Positions 46,408 through 57,123 are shown, numbered from the stretch's first letter. The stretch: 64,000 nt of DNA from Endomychus coccineus (GCA_958510875.1 OY294069.1:181395112-181459111); one strand, 5' to 3'. Notes: generated by a model from the sequence alone, not told the origin. Translations and numbers: made by a program.

Positions 46408-46637
46408 TGGTCATGAATCCTCTGTTCGCGTTCGAGCTGTTGTTTTTCGCCGTTTTCGGCCAGACCACGTACGAGGAACTGATCATGCGGCCGGCGCAGC
46501 GAAGCAGCCCGCCATTGAGGCCCGAATGGACGTCGAGTCTCTTCAAAATCGTCTTCGGAGTCTACATGCTCGTGTCGGTGGTCGTGCTCATAAACCTCCT
46601 CATTGCCATGATGTCCGATACGTATCAGCGCATTCAG
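46408..46637 (+). CDS. nompC: nompC pore/S6 exon 12a (mutually exclusive candidate)
   Basis: 230 bp, phase 1 in and phase 0 out. Acceptor TTCGTAG|TG with a branch-like CTTAAC 20-25 nt upstream; donor CAG|GTAATC. It encodes the pore helix and filter ('FAFELLFFAVFGQTT'), a pore loop 'YEELIMRPAQRSSPPLRPEW', S6 'KIVFGVYMLVSVVVLINLLI' and the start of the TRP helix ('MMSDTYQRIQ'). By inspection it is identical over all 230 bases to exon 12c. Its length is not a multiple of three, so skipping it or joining it to 12b would break the frame. Confidence 0.93.
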
Positions 46638-46667
46638 GTAATCTGTTCTTCTGCTTTATGATTCCAG
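46638..46667 (+). other. 30-nt gap between alternative pore exons 12a and 12b
   Basis: It begins GTAATC, the 12a donor, and ends TGATTCCAG, the 12b acceptor, with a pyrimidine-rich middle. At 30 nt it is far below the size a spliceosome can remove, so it should force a choice between the two exons. Confidence 0.88.
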
Positions 46668-46897
46668 TCCAAAAGAACCCGATCAGCGCTTTCGAGCTGA
46701 TGTTTTTTGCGGTTTTCGGCCAAACCAATATCGACCAGCTGAAAATCACAGGGTACACTACCGTCAATCATAATAATCAGCCCTATTGGACGGAGGTGTT
46801 GTTTAAGATGGTTTTCGCCGTTTATATGCTGGTGTCTGTCGTAGTGCTGATAAAGCTACTCATTGCTATGATGACCGATACATACCAACGTATTCAG
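46668..46897 (+). CDS. nompC: nompC pore/S6 exon 12b (alternative, probably decaying)
   Basis: 230 bp, phase 1 in and phase 0 out. Acceptor ATTCCAG|TC, donor CAG|GTAAAC. It offers a different pore loop ('QTNIDQLKITGYTTVNH' then 'NNQPYWTEVL') to 12a. Compared with its duplicate 12d there are five base differences and all five change the protein: Met for Leu in the pore helix, Ile for Thr in the loop, Met for Ile and Ala for Gly at the start of S6, and Lys for the conserved Asn in the S6 'LINLLIAMM' motif. The open frame remains. It may be losing function or make a channel with an altered gate. Confidence 0.85.
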
Positions 46898-47754
46898 GTA
46901 AACCCGCCTAAGACCCCCTATTTCGATCCTTGCGGCATCCAATCTAGACCATGTACTCAAGCACGATCAACACGAACCGTTTCATTTTGTTCCATACAAC
47001 AAGATATAATATTACTCATTTGTAACTCGCTTACATTCTCTACTATTTAGGAGACATATTATTATTTATTCTCTTGGATTTGGCTATGTGTATAAGGTGT
47101 TATTCAGACTGGATGATATGAAGTCTTCAGCTGATCCTACCGGTTACGCCAGTACACCCGGATTTCTCGACGCATGTGATTCTTATTCTTTTATTAGGGT
47201 CTCCAATAGGTCGATGTCTCAAGAATTCCAGTGCAAAATTTGAATATACGCTGTCATTTCTTCGGACCATGTGTGATTGTGTTTCTACGTGATCCACGCC
47301 AAAGTTTGGGGTCGCACGTTTCTACATGTCAAAGTAGATTTACTCAATGTGTTAGTCGGAAGATTACAATTCAATGCGTTGAATGTATATTGGACTATTA
47401 TTTTAGATAAGACGTAATGGTTTATATGGTTTATATAGCTGCTTTTTTGACAGGTGAACCACCCAGGAATCACACACGGATACGTTAAATTCGTGATGAA
47501 TACCTCTTCCAGCTATATCTCGTAATGAATTTGATAAAACACAATTTTCCAACTACATATTAACAATATTTTCATTGTTAATAGATTATAGTTATTGTAG
47601 TGTAATATTCTAAACACACTTTACAATTTGATTGGAATGAATCCACTCATATTGATAGCAGGAAATCTCTCAAATTACATAACTTGATCCTACCGGTTCC
47701 GCCGCCAGTATATCCATATCCACTCACTTATATACGGTGCTGCCTTACAGGAAA
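46898..47754. other. nompC intron, rest of unit A
   Basis: Non-coding tail of duplication unit A. It contains two internal short repeats with GATCCTACCGGTT(A/C)CGCC (47135-47155 and 47686-47706). No gene. Confidence 0.5.
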
Positions 47755-48060
47755 TATTGAGTGCGTTGTCGGAAACGAAAAATTACAGATCTACTGGAAT
47801 TACCCAGTTCCGACCGTCAGGTCCGTATAAGCAAATAGGCCTGACGTTGTCCTCCTCGATTAACAAACCAAGACTATGTATATCATCGAATTCTCTGCTC
47901 CGGCAGAGAAGAACATAGTCTTGACAGAAGGGTAAAAATGGAGAAAGTATCAAGATCTTCTGTTTGAGCCATTGCACGATATACCCAGGCAACAAGGTCG
48001 TATTAGTGGTTCTGATTATCGGTGTTTTGAGCGGTCTTCGTGGTCTTCGGGTCCGAATTT
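47755..48060 (+). pseudogene. R2-like endonuclease remnant, second copy
   Basis: It aligns with 42530-42830: shared blocks include CATCGAATTCTCTGCTCCGG and AGAGAAGAACATAGTCTT. It encodes the decayed 'IEFSAPAEKNIV' segment. It lies just past the end of unit A. Confidence 0.62.
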
Positions 48061-48161
48061 AAAGATATTCCATTTTAAAAAAAATACGGGCAGTCACCAA
48101 GCACTGCTGACAGAGTGAACACTGACATTATGAAGTAACCAATTTATCTTGGGAATTTCAT

Positions 48162-48401
48162 TCAAATGAGTATTATTTCACCAGTATCATCTCTTTCTAC
48201 ATGACACAATTTTCCTACAGTGCCATTTGTCAATCCATCCCCAACTTCTATGTTATTAATTATCATGTATGGTCGGTTAAGAACTAAAATTAACTCGTAT
48301 GGTAATCCATCCGTATCAACGGTTCTCATTTTATGCAACTTCTGCCTGACAAAATTTTGTTGCTCAGCATTATGACAACCAACGAAGACATCGGATGCCA
48401 C
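48162..48401 (-). pseudogene. Helitron/PIF1-like helicase C-terminal fragment
   Basis: The open minus-strand frame reads 'DVFVGCHNAEQQNFVRQKLH', 'DGLPYELILVLNRPYMIINN' and 'GDGLTNGTVGKL'. The 'LPYxLxLxxxxPxMxxxNIxxxDGLxNGTxG' pattern is the PIF1-family helicase domain carried by Helitrons. Other helicase motifs (Walker A/B) and the Rep nuclease are absent, so it is an isolated fragment. Confidence 0.72.
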
Positions 48402-49278
48402 AGATACTATTGTCTACGGGGTTTAGTATGGAGCTGTTGTACTCGTTGTAGCATCCGAAATTACAATTTTATTATTTTTAAATGGAAATTGATATAATTA
48501 GGTTTTCTTCAGTTTTCGCAACTGTCAGCATTTCAATCAACAATTTACACATTTTTAGATTTAATAATAAAAAACGTATAATGGGCGGTACAATCTCTGT
48601 AAAGAGTATGAATGTAACGCGATAGTCATTATAATAAATACACATTATTTTATTTCTAAGACATATTATTTATTGATATCTACATCGATGGGAATGAAAA
48701 TAATGTTAAACAGCATTGGTCAGAATTGAATATGTCTACGGATGGTGGTAAAAGAAAACATCTTCAATTTGGACCAAAATGTAAACATATAAACATTTCC
48801 GTCAAATGTCAGTATGATCGTAAATTACACCACAAATAATTATTTGAAATGAAATTTTGTACTTTCGTATTAGTAGTATTAAAAAAAACATCAAGACGAT
48901 ACTCACTATTATATTTGATGCTGTGATCCAACATTCCTACAATGAAAATAATAAACTAGATATAACACAATGTCATCAATGTGTAGTACACATGCAAAGT
49001 TCTCACTTATACACATCACTAATGTTATATTCTTACGAAAAGAATTATATTCACAATTTCTAAAACCTTACACGTAGATACGATACTGAGTACACAATGT
49101 ACAATCAATAAATTCAATAAAAATACAACTTTTGTCTGCACGAGGACCGAGGATTGAGTAAATGAATAACGTCAAGTATCCGACTCAGATATGCACACGT
49201 GTGTAAGCGTATAGAGAGACAGCCTGACGCCTGACTCAAGTTGTTGCGAGGGTGGCAGTATACATAACATCTATTATA
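48402..49278. other. nompC intron, nothing recognised
   Basis: AT-rich, no identifiable repeat or gene. Confidence 0.4.
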
Positions 49279-51609
49279 CAGGCTGTCCTCGAACTGCGTG
49301 GAAAAAATAAAACCGAAGATTCCTTGATAAGAAAAAGAGTTGATGAGCCTTTTTACTTTTGCCTCAAGTGTCTTGTTTACCCGGTAGAGGGCTTCAAAAT
49401 TGCAAAAATAATTTTGTTTTTTCGGTATAACTTGAGAACGTGATGAAGAACTTTTACAATATTTAGCAGGTGAGTTACTGTCAATAATGGCCATTTTTGA
49501 GAGTGGAGCACAGAGCCTTAGAGACCATAGAAATGGCTCAAACTTGAGGATGTAACGGGAAAAGTGTCCAGAACTTTTTTTGTGGTCAATGTAATTCACT
49601 CAATATTTCTTATGTAGATAGCTTATGTAATTTGAAAACTTTTCTTACTCTTAGAAAATTTTGATAAAATCAACGGATTAGCTTTAAAAAATTAATTTTC
49701 GAGTCTCTGCAATTTTGGCTTACTAATTTTACTTGATTAAAATACCTTAGTTGCCTTTGCTTTTCTAATGTCATTTTGGCATTTGAAGAATTTATTCTCA
49801 AAACTGTCAGTTTTTACTTTGCTTTCCGTAAAAATTTTATAAAATTATGGCTCAAAATTTCACTAACACTGAAATGGTTGATATGTTATTGATTTATGGA
49901 CTTTGTCGTTGCAATGACGGGAGAAGGGAAAGATATCCGCATCGCAGAATTCGAAATCGGCAAACCTTCACGAAACTGGCAAATTTGAAGCAAATCGCAG
50001 AGAAACTGGACGCAGACGGATAAGAAGGACGTTAGAGCTCGAAGAAGCGATACTGGAAGCGGTTGAAACTGAACCTGGGATAAGCACACTACGTTTGGGA
50101 CTTCGTATTGGAGCCTCAAAATCATTAGTTCATAATGTACTGAAAGAAGAACTGTTGTATCCCTATCATATTAAAACAGTTCAAGGCTTATTGCCCATGG
50201 ATCCAGGTCATCGGCTAAATTTCTGTCGGCTTATTGTCCAAAGACAAAACGCAAACCCCAATTTTTGTAGAAGAATTCTGTTCACGGACGAAGATACTTT
50301 CACGAGATGTGGTCTTTTTAACCTCCATAATGAACATTTCTATGCTGATGAAAATCCTCATGAAACGGAAGTTACATATTTTCAGAATCAAACTAAAATC
50401 AATGTTTGGGTTGGAATTGTGGATAACTTTATTATTGGCCCTACCGTTATACCCGATCGATTGAACGGGGAGAACTACTTGAACTTTTTGGAACAAAGGC
50501 TACTTGAACTGTTGGAAGACTTGCCCTTACACATTCGTCGTGGCCTGGTTTATCCATGATGGTGCACCTCCTCATTTCACATTAGGTGTGAGGCGACATT
50601 TGAATGCGGAATATCCAGATCGCTGGATAGGTAGAGGACACGATGCACCAGCGAACTGGCCGGCCCGCTCCCCTGATTTGACGCCCTGAGACTTTTTTCT
50701 ATGGGGCGCTTTGAAGTCGAAAGTTTATGCAGCTCCAGTGAACACACGAAAGGAATTGTTGAAACGAATTAATCATGAAGCGGATTTATTGAAGAATGAT
50801 CCTGAAGTACTAGCCAGAGTTCAATCCAATTTCTTGAAACGAATTAATTTGTGTATTCAGGAAAATGAGCAACATTTCGAACAATTGATGCCTTAGCGAT
50901 TTCCCAAAAAGTTTTGTTGTTTCTTTCAATTTAGCATTTGTTTTTCCTAAATAATCACATCGTTTCCCCATTTCTATTGTTTTTATTATTCGTGTTTTAC
51001 CGAGATATTAACCATTTCAGTGTTAGTAAAATTTTGAGCCATAATTTTATAAAATTTTTGCGGAAAGCAAAGTAAAAACTGACAGTTTTGAGAATAAATT
51101 CTCCAAATGCCAAAATGACATTAGAAAAGCAAAGGAAACTAAGGTATTTTAATCAAGTAAAATTAGTAAGCCAAAATTGCAGAGACTCGAAAATTATTTT
51201 TTTCAAGCTAATCCGTTGATTTTATCAAAGTTTTCTAAGAGTAAGAAAAGTTTTCAAATTAGATAAGCTATCTACATAAAAAATATAGAGTGAATTACAT
51301 TGACCACAAAAAAGTTCTGGACACTTTTCCCGTTACATCTTCAAGTTTGAGCCATTTCTATGGTCTCTAAGGCTCTACGCTCCACTCTCAAAAACGGCTT
51401 TTATTGACAGTAATTCACCTGCCAAATATTGTAGAAGTCCTTCATCACGTTCTCAAGTTATACCGAAAAAACAAAATTATTTTTGCAACTTTGAAGCCCT
51501 CTACCGGCTAAACAAGACACTTGAGGCAAAAGTAAAAAGGCTCATCAAATTTTTTTCAAATCAAAGAATCTTTGGTTTTATTTTTGCCACGCAGTTCGAG
51601 GACACCCTG
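49279..51609 (+). mobile_element. mariner-like transposon with ~600-bp inverted repeats
   Basis: The termini CAGG(C)TGTCCTCGAACTGCGTGG on the left and CCACGCAGTTCGAGGACACCCTG on the right are inverted and flanked by TA. The arms run inward about 600 bp (49279-49880 and 51008-51609) and include the first dozen codons of the transposase. The total is 2.33 kb. The single gene (49847-50896) is broken. It sits between duplication units A and B. Confidence 0.88.
49847..50896 (+). pseudogene. mariner-like (IS630/Tc1/mariner) transposase, frameshifted
   Basis: It starts 'MAQNFTNTEMVDMLLIYGLC' and 'RRIRNRQTFTKLANL'. After a break comes the HTH/linker text 'ETEPGISTLRLGLRIG', the first catalytic Asp in 'ILFTDEDTFTRCG', and 'INVWVGIVDNFIIGP'. 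A frameshift at about 50540 precedes the second Asp in 'FIHDGAPPHFTLGVRRHL', then 'RWIGRGHDAPANWPARSPDL' with the third Asp. A TGA replaces the codon after 'LTP' (50688-50690), and the rest is intact to 'NEQHFEQLMP'. It was formerly a complete DDD-type transposase. Confidence 0.85.
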
Positions 51610-51709
51610 TATATAGCTACAGCGTGACGGTACGTGACGGACTCATGGTTTTACCCCTCATCTGAAATAACTCAAAGCGCGTAAAGAAGTTTTCACTCCA
51701 AGAATTCTA

Positions 51710-51935
51710 ATGTGTAAATTAAAATGTTCAAAGTATGTTAACTTTTACATTGGAAGATCATTTCGTTATATAGGAACTAGGTGTAATAAATATTTGAGAT
51801 CTTTTAAATTTAATAAGACAGATCCTCCTTTTTCTAACCATATTCTGGAAACACAGGACATACCTTCGCAAAATTTGAAAAAAATCGTATTTTGCATTGT
51901 CAGAGCAAAAGTTTAAAATTGAACATTCTAGAATC
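51710..51935 (+). pseudogene. PLE GIY-YIG fragment at unit B
   Basis: It starts 40 bp further upstream than the unit-A copy, reading 'CSKYVNFYIGRSFRYIGTRC', so the YIG half of the nuclease is retained. It continues 'NKYLRSFKFNKTDPPFSNH' as in unit A. Confidence 0.66.
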
Positions 51936-52121
51936 AGTAATACATCGACAAAAACATTCTTAATGATCAATTATATTTGTATTACAGCCTACTTCTCAAT
52001 GTTCTTGTAACATGATATATGTTCATACAACAAAATTCTATCGTTCCACCCTTCAAAATGTGATTGTATTGTAAAACTAAAACACCACTATGTTGGTATC
52101 ACTTTTATTTGTAACTTCCGT

Positions 52122-52155
52122 TACTCGAGTTTCAGCGTTATTACACCATCTTCAG
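52122..52155 (-). ncRNA. Hammerhead-like motif, third PLE family (unit B)
   Basis: Same motif as 46038-46071, with CTGAAGA, stem II GGTGT/ACGCT, GAAA and ACTCGAGT all retained. Confidence 0.42.
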
Positions 52156-52513
52156 CCAGTATATACCTCGATCTATGTCAGGATATATTTTTGGCACTGT
52201 CCATGTATTCTCATTCTAAAAAACTCACTGAATCACTTTATTTTATATGGATATTTAATAGTTAAAAAAAAAATTGGAGAGGATTATTCTTAAATCAATT
52301 GCAAGCAAAACTTTCATAACATTGTATCAAAGGAACATACAATGTGGTGGGAAGAATTGCGCCAAATTCAATTAAATCGCCGTGGCAGATAGCGTAGCTC
52401 TAAATATTATTCGAAGACCAAATAATCAGACGATCGATTATCTGTGCTAGCATGTGGTGACGATACCAACCTTAGCTGAACTGTCCTACTTAACAAGTAC
52501 CTGATGTTCGTAG

Positions 52514-52743
52514 TGGTCATGAATCCTCTGTTCGCGTTCGAGCTGTTGTTTTTCGCCGTTTTCGGCCAGACCACGTACGAGGAACTGATCATGCGGCCGG
52601 CGCAGCGAAGCAGCCCGCCATTGAGGCCCGAATGGACGTCGAGTCTCTTCAAAATCGTCTTCGGAGTCTACATGCTCGTGTCGGTGGTCGTGCTCATAAA
52701 CCTCCTCATTGCCATGATGTCCGATACGTATCAGCGCATTCAG
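52514..52743 (+). CDS. nompC: nompC pore/S6 exon 12c (mutually exclusive candidate)
   Basis: 230 bp, same splice sites and phases as 12a, and the same 230-base sequence by inspection. It encodes 'FAFELLFFAVFGQTT', the basic/proline pore loop and the canonical S6 with 'LINLLIAMM'. A 30-nt gap (52744-52773) separates it from 12d. Because it matches 12a, the protein is the same whichever is used. Confidence 0.94.
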
Positions 52744-52773
52744 GTAATCTGTTCTTCTGCTTTATGATTCCAG

Positions 52774-53003
52774 TCCAAAAGAACCCGATCAGCGCTTTCG
52801 AGCTGCTGTTTTTTGCGGTTTTCGGCCAAACCAATACCGACCAGCTGAAAATCACAGGGTACACTACCGTCAATCATAATAATCAGCCCTATTGGACGGA
52901 GGTGTTGTTTAAGATTGTTTTCGGCGTTTATATGCTGGTGTCTGTCGTAGTGCTGATAAACCTACTCATTGCTATGATGACCGATACATACCAACGTATT
53001 CAG
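52774..53003 (+). CDS. nompC: nompC pore/S6 exon 12d (mutually exclusive candidate)
   Basis: 230 bp, phase 1 in and phase 0 out, acceptor ATTCCAG|TC, donor CAG|GTAAAC. It encodes 'ISAFELLFFAVFGQTN', the loop 'DQLKITGYTTVNHNN', and S6 'KIVFGVYMLVSVVVLINLLI' with the conserved Asn. It is the intact version of 12b and a good candidate for the functional second pore isoform. Confidence 0.94.
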
Positions 53004-56000
53004 GTAAACCCGCCTAAGACCCCTATTTCGATCCTTGCGGCATCCAATCTAGACCATGTACTCAAACACGATCAACACGAACCGTTTCATTCCATTCGAT
53101 ACAACAAGATATAATATTACTCATTTGTAACTCGCTGACAATTCTTACATTTTCTACTATTTAGGAGACATATTATTATTTCTTCACTAGGAATTGGCTA
53201 TGTGTATAAGGTGTTACTCAGACTGCATGGTTTGAAGTCTTCAGCTGATCCTACCGGTTACGCCAGTACACCCAGATTTCTCCACCCATGTGATTCGTAT
53301 ACTCCTATTAGGGTCTCCAATAGGTCGATGTCTCAAGAATTCCAGTGCAAAATTTTAATATACGGACCATGTGTGATTGTGTTTCTACGTGATCCACGCC
53401 AAAGTTTACTGTCGCACGTTTCCACATGTCAAAGTAGATTGACTCAATGTGTTAGTCGGAAGATTACAGTTCAATGCGTTGAATGTATATTGGACTATTA
53501 TTTTAGATAAGACATAATGGTTTATATGGTTTATATAGCTGCAACTTTTTTGCCAGGTGAACCACCCAGCAATCACACCACACGGATGCGTTAAATTCGT
53601 GATGAATACTTTTTTCAGCTATATCCCGTAATTAATTGGATAAAACACAATTTTTCCGATTCAATAACTACATATTAACAATATTTTCATTGTTAATACA
53701 TTATAGTTATTGAACTGTAATATTTTAAACACAATTTACAATTCGATTTGGATGAATTCACTCATATTGATAGCAGGAACTATCTCACATTACATGATCC
53801 TACCGGTTCCGCCAGTATACCCATATCCACACACTTATATACGTATCGTTTACTCAATAATTGCGATTTAAAAATAGGTGTAGGTTAAATGCTGTAATTT
53901 ATTCAATGCATTTTTTCAAATGTATCCATATTCGAAATCAGTATCAAAATGTCGAGCATCATTTTTGAATTGTCCAGCAGATCCTGGTGGATTCAAATCA
54001 GTGCGCATATCGCACAAGAATTTGACGGCTAACATCCTTGATGATGCTGAAGTATTTTTGAAAATGCTCCGGAAGTATAACCATGTTTCTAATTTAGCGT
54101 TGATCGCATGTCAAGTGTTCCCGTCTGTAATTTGGTATAGTGGGAGAATCATATCGCGTAACCTGCAAACATCAATTTTGTTATTTTTTTGCTCAAGAAA
54201 CCCTTCTTATAATCGAGTACAGGTCTAGATGTAATGCCCAATGAGTCGATTCATCATATCCGCTAGCACAATCACACGCTAAAGCTCGTTTTTGACGCGC
54301 CGCACCAGTTCTCTTGGGCTGGATCATTGGCCGTTTTCGCAAAATCATAATACCCAGTAGACTATTAGTTGTTAGTGCTTTAGACGTTCATACAGTGTGC
54401 ATCAGAATGGAGCTGCTTCATCCTAGTTTTGTTTTTAGACGTAGATAGATAGATAGGTGCCCATCATCAAGCAGCTTTCAATGTTAGACGATAGTAATGA
54501 AATCGACAGACACTACAACGAAATTATAACGGGAAAAATGGTTCGTTTCGATTTTAGGCTATGCAGATCGGAAAATACAAAAGGTCGTCCCGCTCGTTAT
54601 TCAATTGCCAACAATTCATAATGCTTCAAAATAGGAGCACTAACCTCAAATCATCCAGTTAACAATGAATTGAATCGAAACTATTTAGCTGGAAGACGAT
54701 AAACCCCTAAATATAGCAACGTCATTCAAAATGTTCTATAGAATGATAACTTTCCAATCGGCATAGTAAATGCGAAAATTTTGACTGGATTCTTAAATAA
54801 AATTATACCACCATTTCATTGTCAGGCTCGAAACCTGCCGCACTTCTTTCTACCAGCCTCTATTGTTCTATCGAGCCTAGTGAGGTATATCCTGATGCCT
54901 ATAATCTACTAACTTTCAAGAAAAATTTCATCTACCTCCTCTCCTGTCTCTTCAACTCTGGCTCAAATGACGTTCTAGAAACATTACTCGTATAAGTCAA
55001 CACATGAGGAAAATACTACTCCGGCGCTTCGCCTTAGTTGATTCTCTATTTTTTTATTAGCGATCCTATAATATTCTGTTGAAGAATTTAGTGTATCTAA
55101 ATAAAACACATTTCGCAAATTTGTTCGATTTGTAATTATTAGAAATTGAAATGCAGTATAGGGTACAATCGTGTGAATAAGGCAGAAAATAATTATTTTT
55201 CCGAGGCTAGAAAAAATTTTCGGCTTGATTTAACGATACCTGAGACATTGAAGCAGGGTTCTTGAATTGGAACAATTTTCGATTTTTGCGTCACATCAGC
55301 ACTTTTAGATGTCAAGGTTTCGACAGCAATTATAGGATCCTCAAGAATATCGCGAGAAGATGATTTTGTATTCTCTGTTTTCTATTTTCATATGCGTATA
55401 TTATTTCTCGAGCTGTTGTAAGCCTAAAATTGAACAGATTGTCTAAATTACGGATCACCTGAAATTAAGTATTTAGATGAACCAACCATTTTGTGATGTT
55501 CCTCAGCTCAAGTAAATTTTTCTAAACATATTGATTGGATTGATTAATCCAATTGATTCAATTTTTTGAAAGATAATAGACTATATTTTTGGAAATTACA
55601 AGATAATGTAAATTATTGAACTAATTTTAAATGTTTCTTCCTAAAAACTCAATTTGAATTGTGTTCTAGAGATAATGCAAATAATTCCAGTACTTCACAA
55701 TTTTGAATGGGAATGGAGGTTTTTGAGGCGTTTTTAATTTTTTTACAGCTATTTTTCGATGCATTTTCATGGTGTATTTTTCGATTTTGTTGATTTTGTA
55801 CCAGCACAGTTTTTCACATTTTTACTAAGATTTTTGCCTAATGGACCGACCTGTAGCATGATTTTGAATTTTGTCGTTTTGATATACTTTAATTTCATGG
55901 AAATCGCTCATCCTGATGATATTATACACTGTTGAGCATACTTGATTTCATGTTAGCAGTTTCATTGCATTGGGAACTTGAGTCAAGCTGAACATAATTT

Positions 56001-56194
56001 CTAGAGAGCATTATACAATTGAATCAAAATTTAAATATTTCATCGCAAGCAGATGTAAATTGAAGAGTTCCTTTTAATTATTTGATGAAGCAATGACAAA
56101 TATTCATGTTAAATATTGAATAGTATGTTAAACTATACCTGAAATCGAGTATGTATTCTTCTATTTCAACGTTGGTTGATTTTGTTTCGTGTAG
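53004..56194. other. nompC intron after pore exons
   Basis: 53004-53843 is the tail of duplication unit B. Beyond it I recognise no element. The open frame at 53920-54228 ('YSKSVSKCRASFLNCPADPG') has no family I know. Confidence 0.4.
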
Positions 56195-56330
56195 GCACAA
56201 TCTGATATAGAATGGAAATTTGGTTTGAGTAAACTCATAAGATCCATGCACCGAACAACAACAGCTCCAAGTCCCATCAATTTGATAACAACGTGGTTAT
56301 TCTATCTTGTGGATATTTGCAAGAGAAGAA
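56195..56330 (+). CDS. nompC: nompC exon (TRP helix)
   Basis: 136 bp, phase 0 in and phase 1 out. Acceptor CGTGTAG|GCA, donor AGAA|GTAAGT. It encodes the TRP domain immediately after S6: 'AQSDIEWKFGLSKLIRSMHR' with the conserved Trp, then 'TTTAPSPINLITTW' and 'YLVDICKRR'. It joins in frame to the end ('TYQRIQ') of any of the four pore exons. Confidence 0.96.
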
Positions 56331-57123
56331 GTAAGTATCTTTATTTGAATTATTTTGCAATACATCCATAAAAAGCATATTATCATTCAAACATTACTTT
56401 TTGAATTTTGTCTCAATCTGACGAGTGGAGCATCTAAATCAAATAAAAGTGTTTTGCTAATGCTAGGAGATATTGTAATCTCTTTCAGATTTTTTTAATG
56501 GAGTATAATCATGCTTGGCAAGTTGATTTTTACATAGCGCCGATGACGTTATATCTTGGAGGAGAGCAACTTTTGCTCACGAAACAAAGAATGAAATATA
56601 TACGATGACCGTTATTTTATTATATAGCTATTTCACCATTAGAAATTCCTCAAATTTCACTATGAACTAACTTCTGAACAGATATATTACACATTTGTAT
56701 ACAATCATAGGTCGTCTTCCGATTCAGTGCCAACTTTCCAAACAATTTGCAAATAAGGTGGGGCAAAATGCAGTACCTTATTTGTTCTCGTTATAAAATT
56801 CAGATTTAGCAAACAACACTCATTGTTAAAATCATAAATATTTATTTCAATGTTGGAAATTTAATATGTTAAATACTAAAAATAGTATCTTCCAAATGAC
56901 CACTCTTGGCATTGATGTAATAGTGAATTCTTTTCAAATTATTTCACTTTGTCCAACTTTCAATAAAATTAATAATAATAAATAAAATGTTAATCATTTA
57001 GAAATTAGTAGCACAGTTTCTATGAATTGTTCAGCCTTATGATATGGATTTTGTATATTTTTGATGAATTCGTAGTTTAAATGCGTTGTTCAAAGCCTAA
57101 ATACATATCTGTTTCGTTTAAAG

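Larger units (their letters stand above)
45671..47741. repeat. Segmental duplication, unit A (with pore exons 12a, 12b)
   Basis: About 2.07 kb repeated as unit B at 51750-53843 in the same orientation, offset about 6.08-6.11 kb. Both carry a PLE GIY-YIG fragment, a PLE-like end, two nompC pore exons and ~850 bp of downstream intron. Small insertions and deletions distinguish the non-coding parts. Confidence 0.92.
51750..53843. repeat. Segmental duplication, unit B (with pore exons 12c, 12d)
   Basis: Direct copy of 45671-47741. Exon 12c is unchanged from 12a while intron parts differ by scattered substitutions and indels. The PLE fragment extends past the left edge only here, suggesting unit B is nearer the ancestral arrangement. 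Confidence 0.92.

Noticed and set aside
46526..47050. A 174-codon frame running through exon 12a, the 30-nt gap and exon 12b as a possible fused exon.
   Set aside because: In 12a it reads a different frame from the conserved S6, so it is an artefact of the 12b frame extending upstream across the gap.
53920..54228. A 102-codon plus-strand frame in the last large intron.
   Set aside because: No domain or family is recognised, codon content looks random, and there are no splice signals in a nompC-compatible phase.
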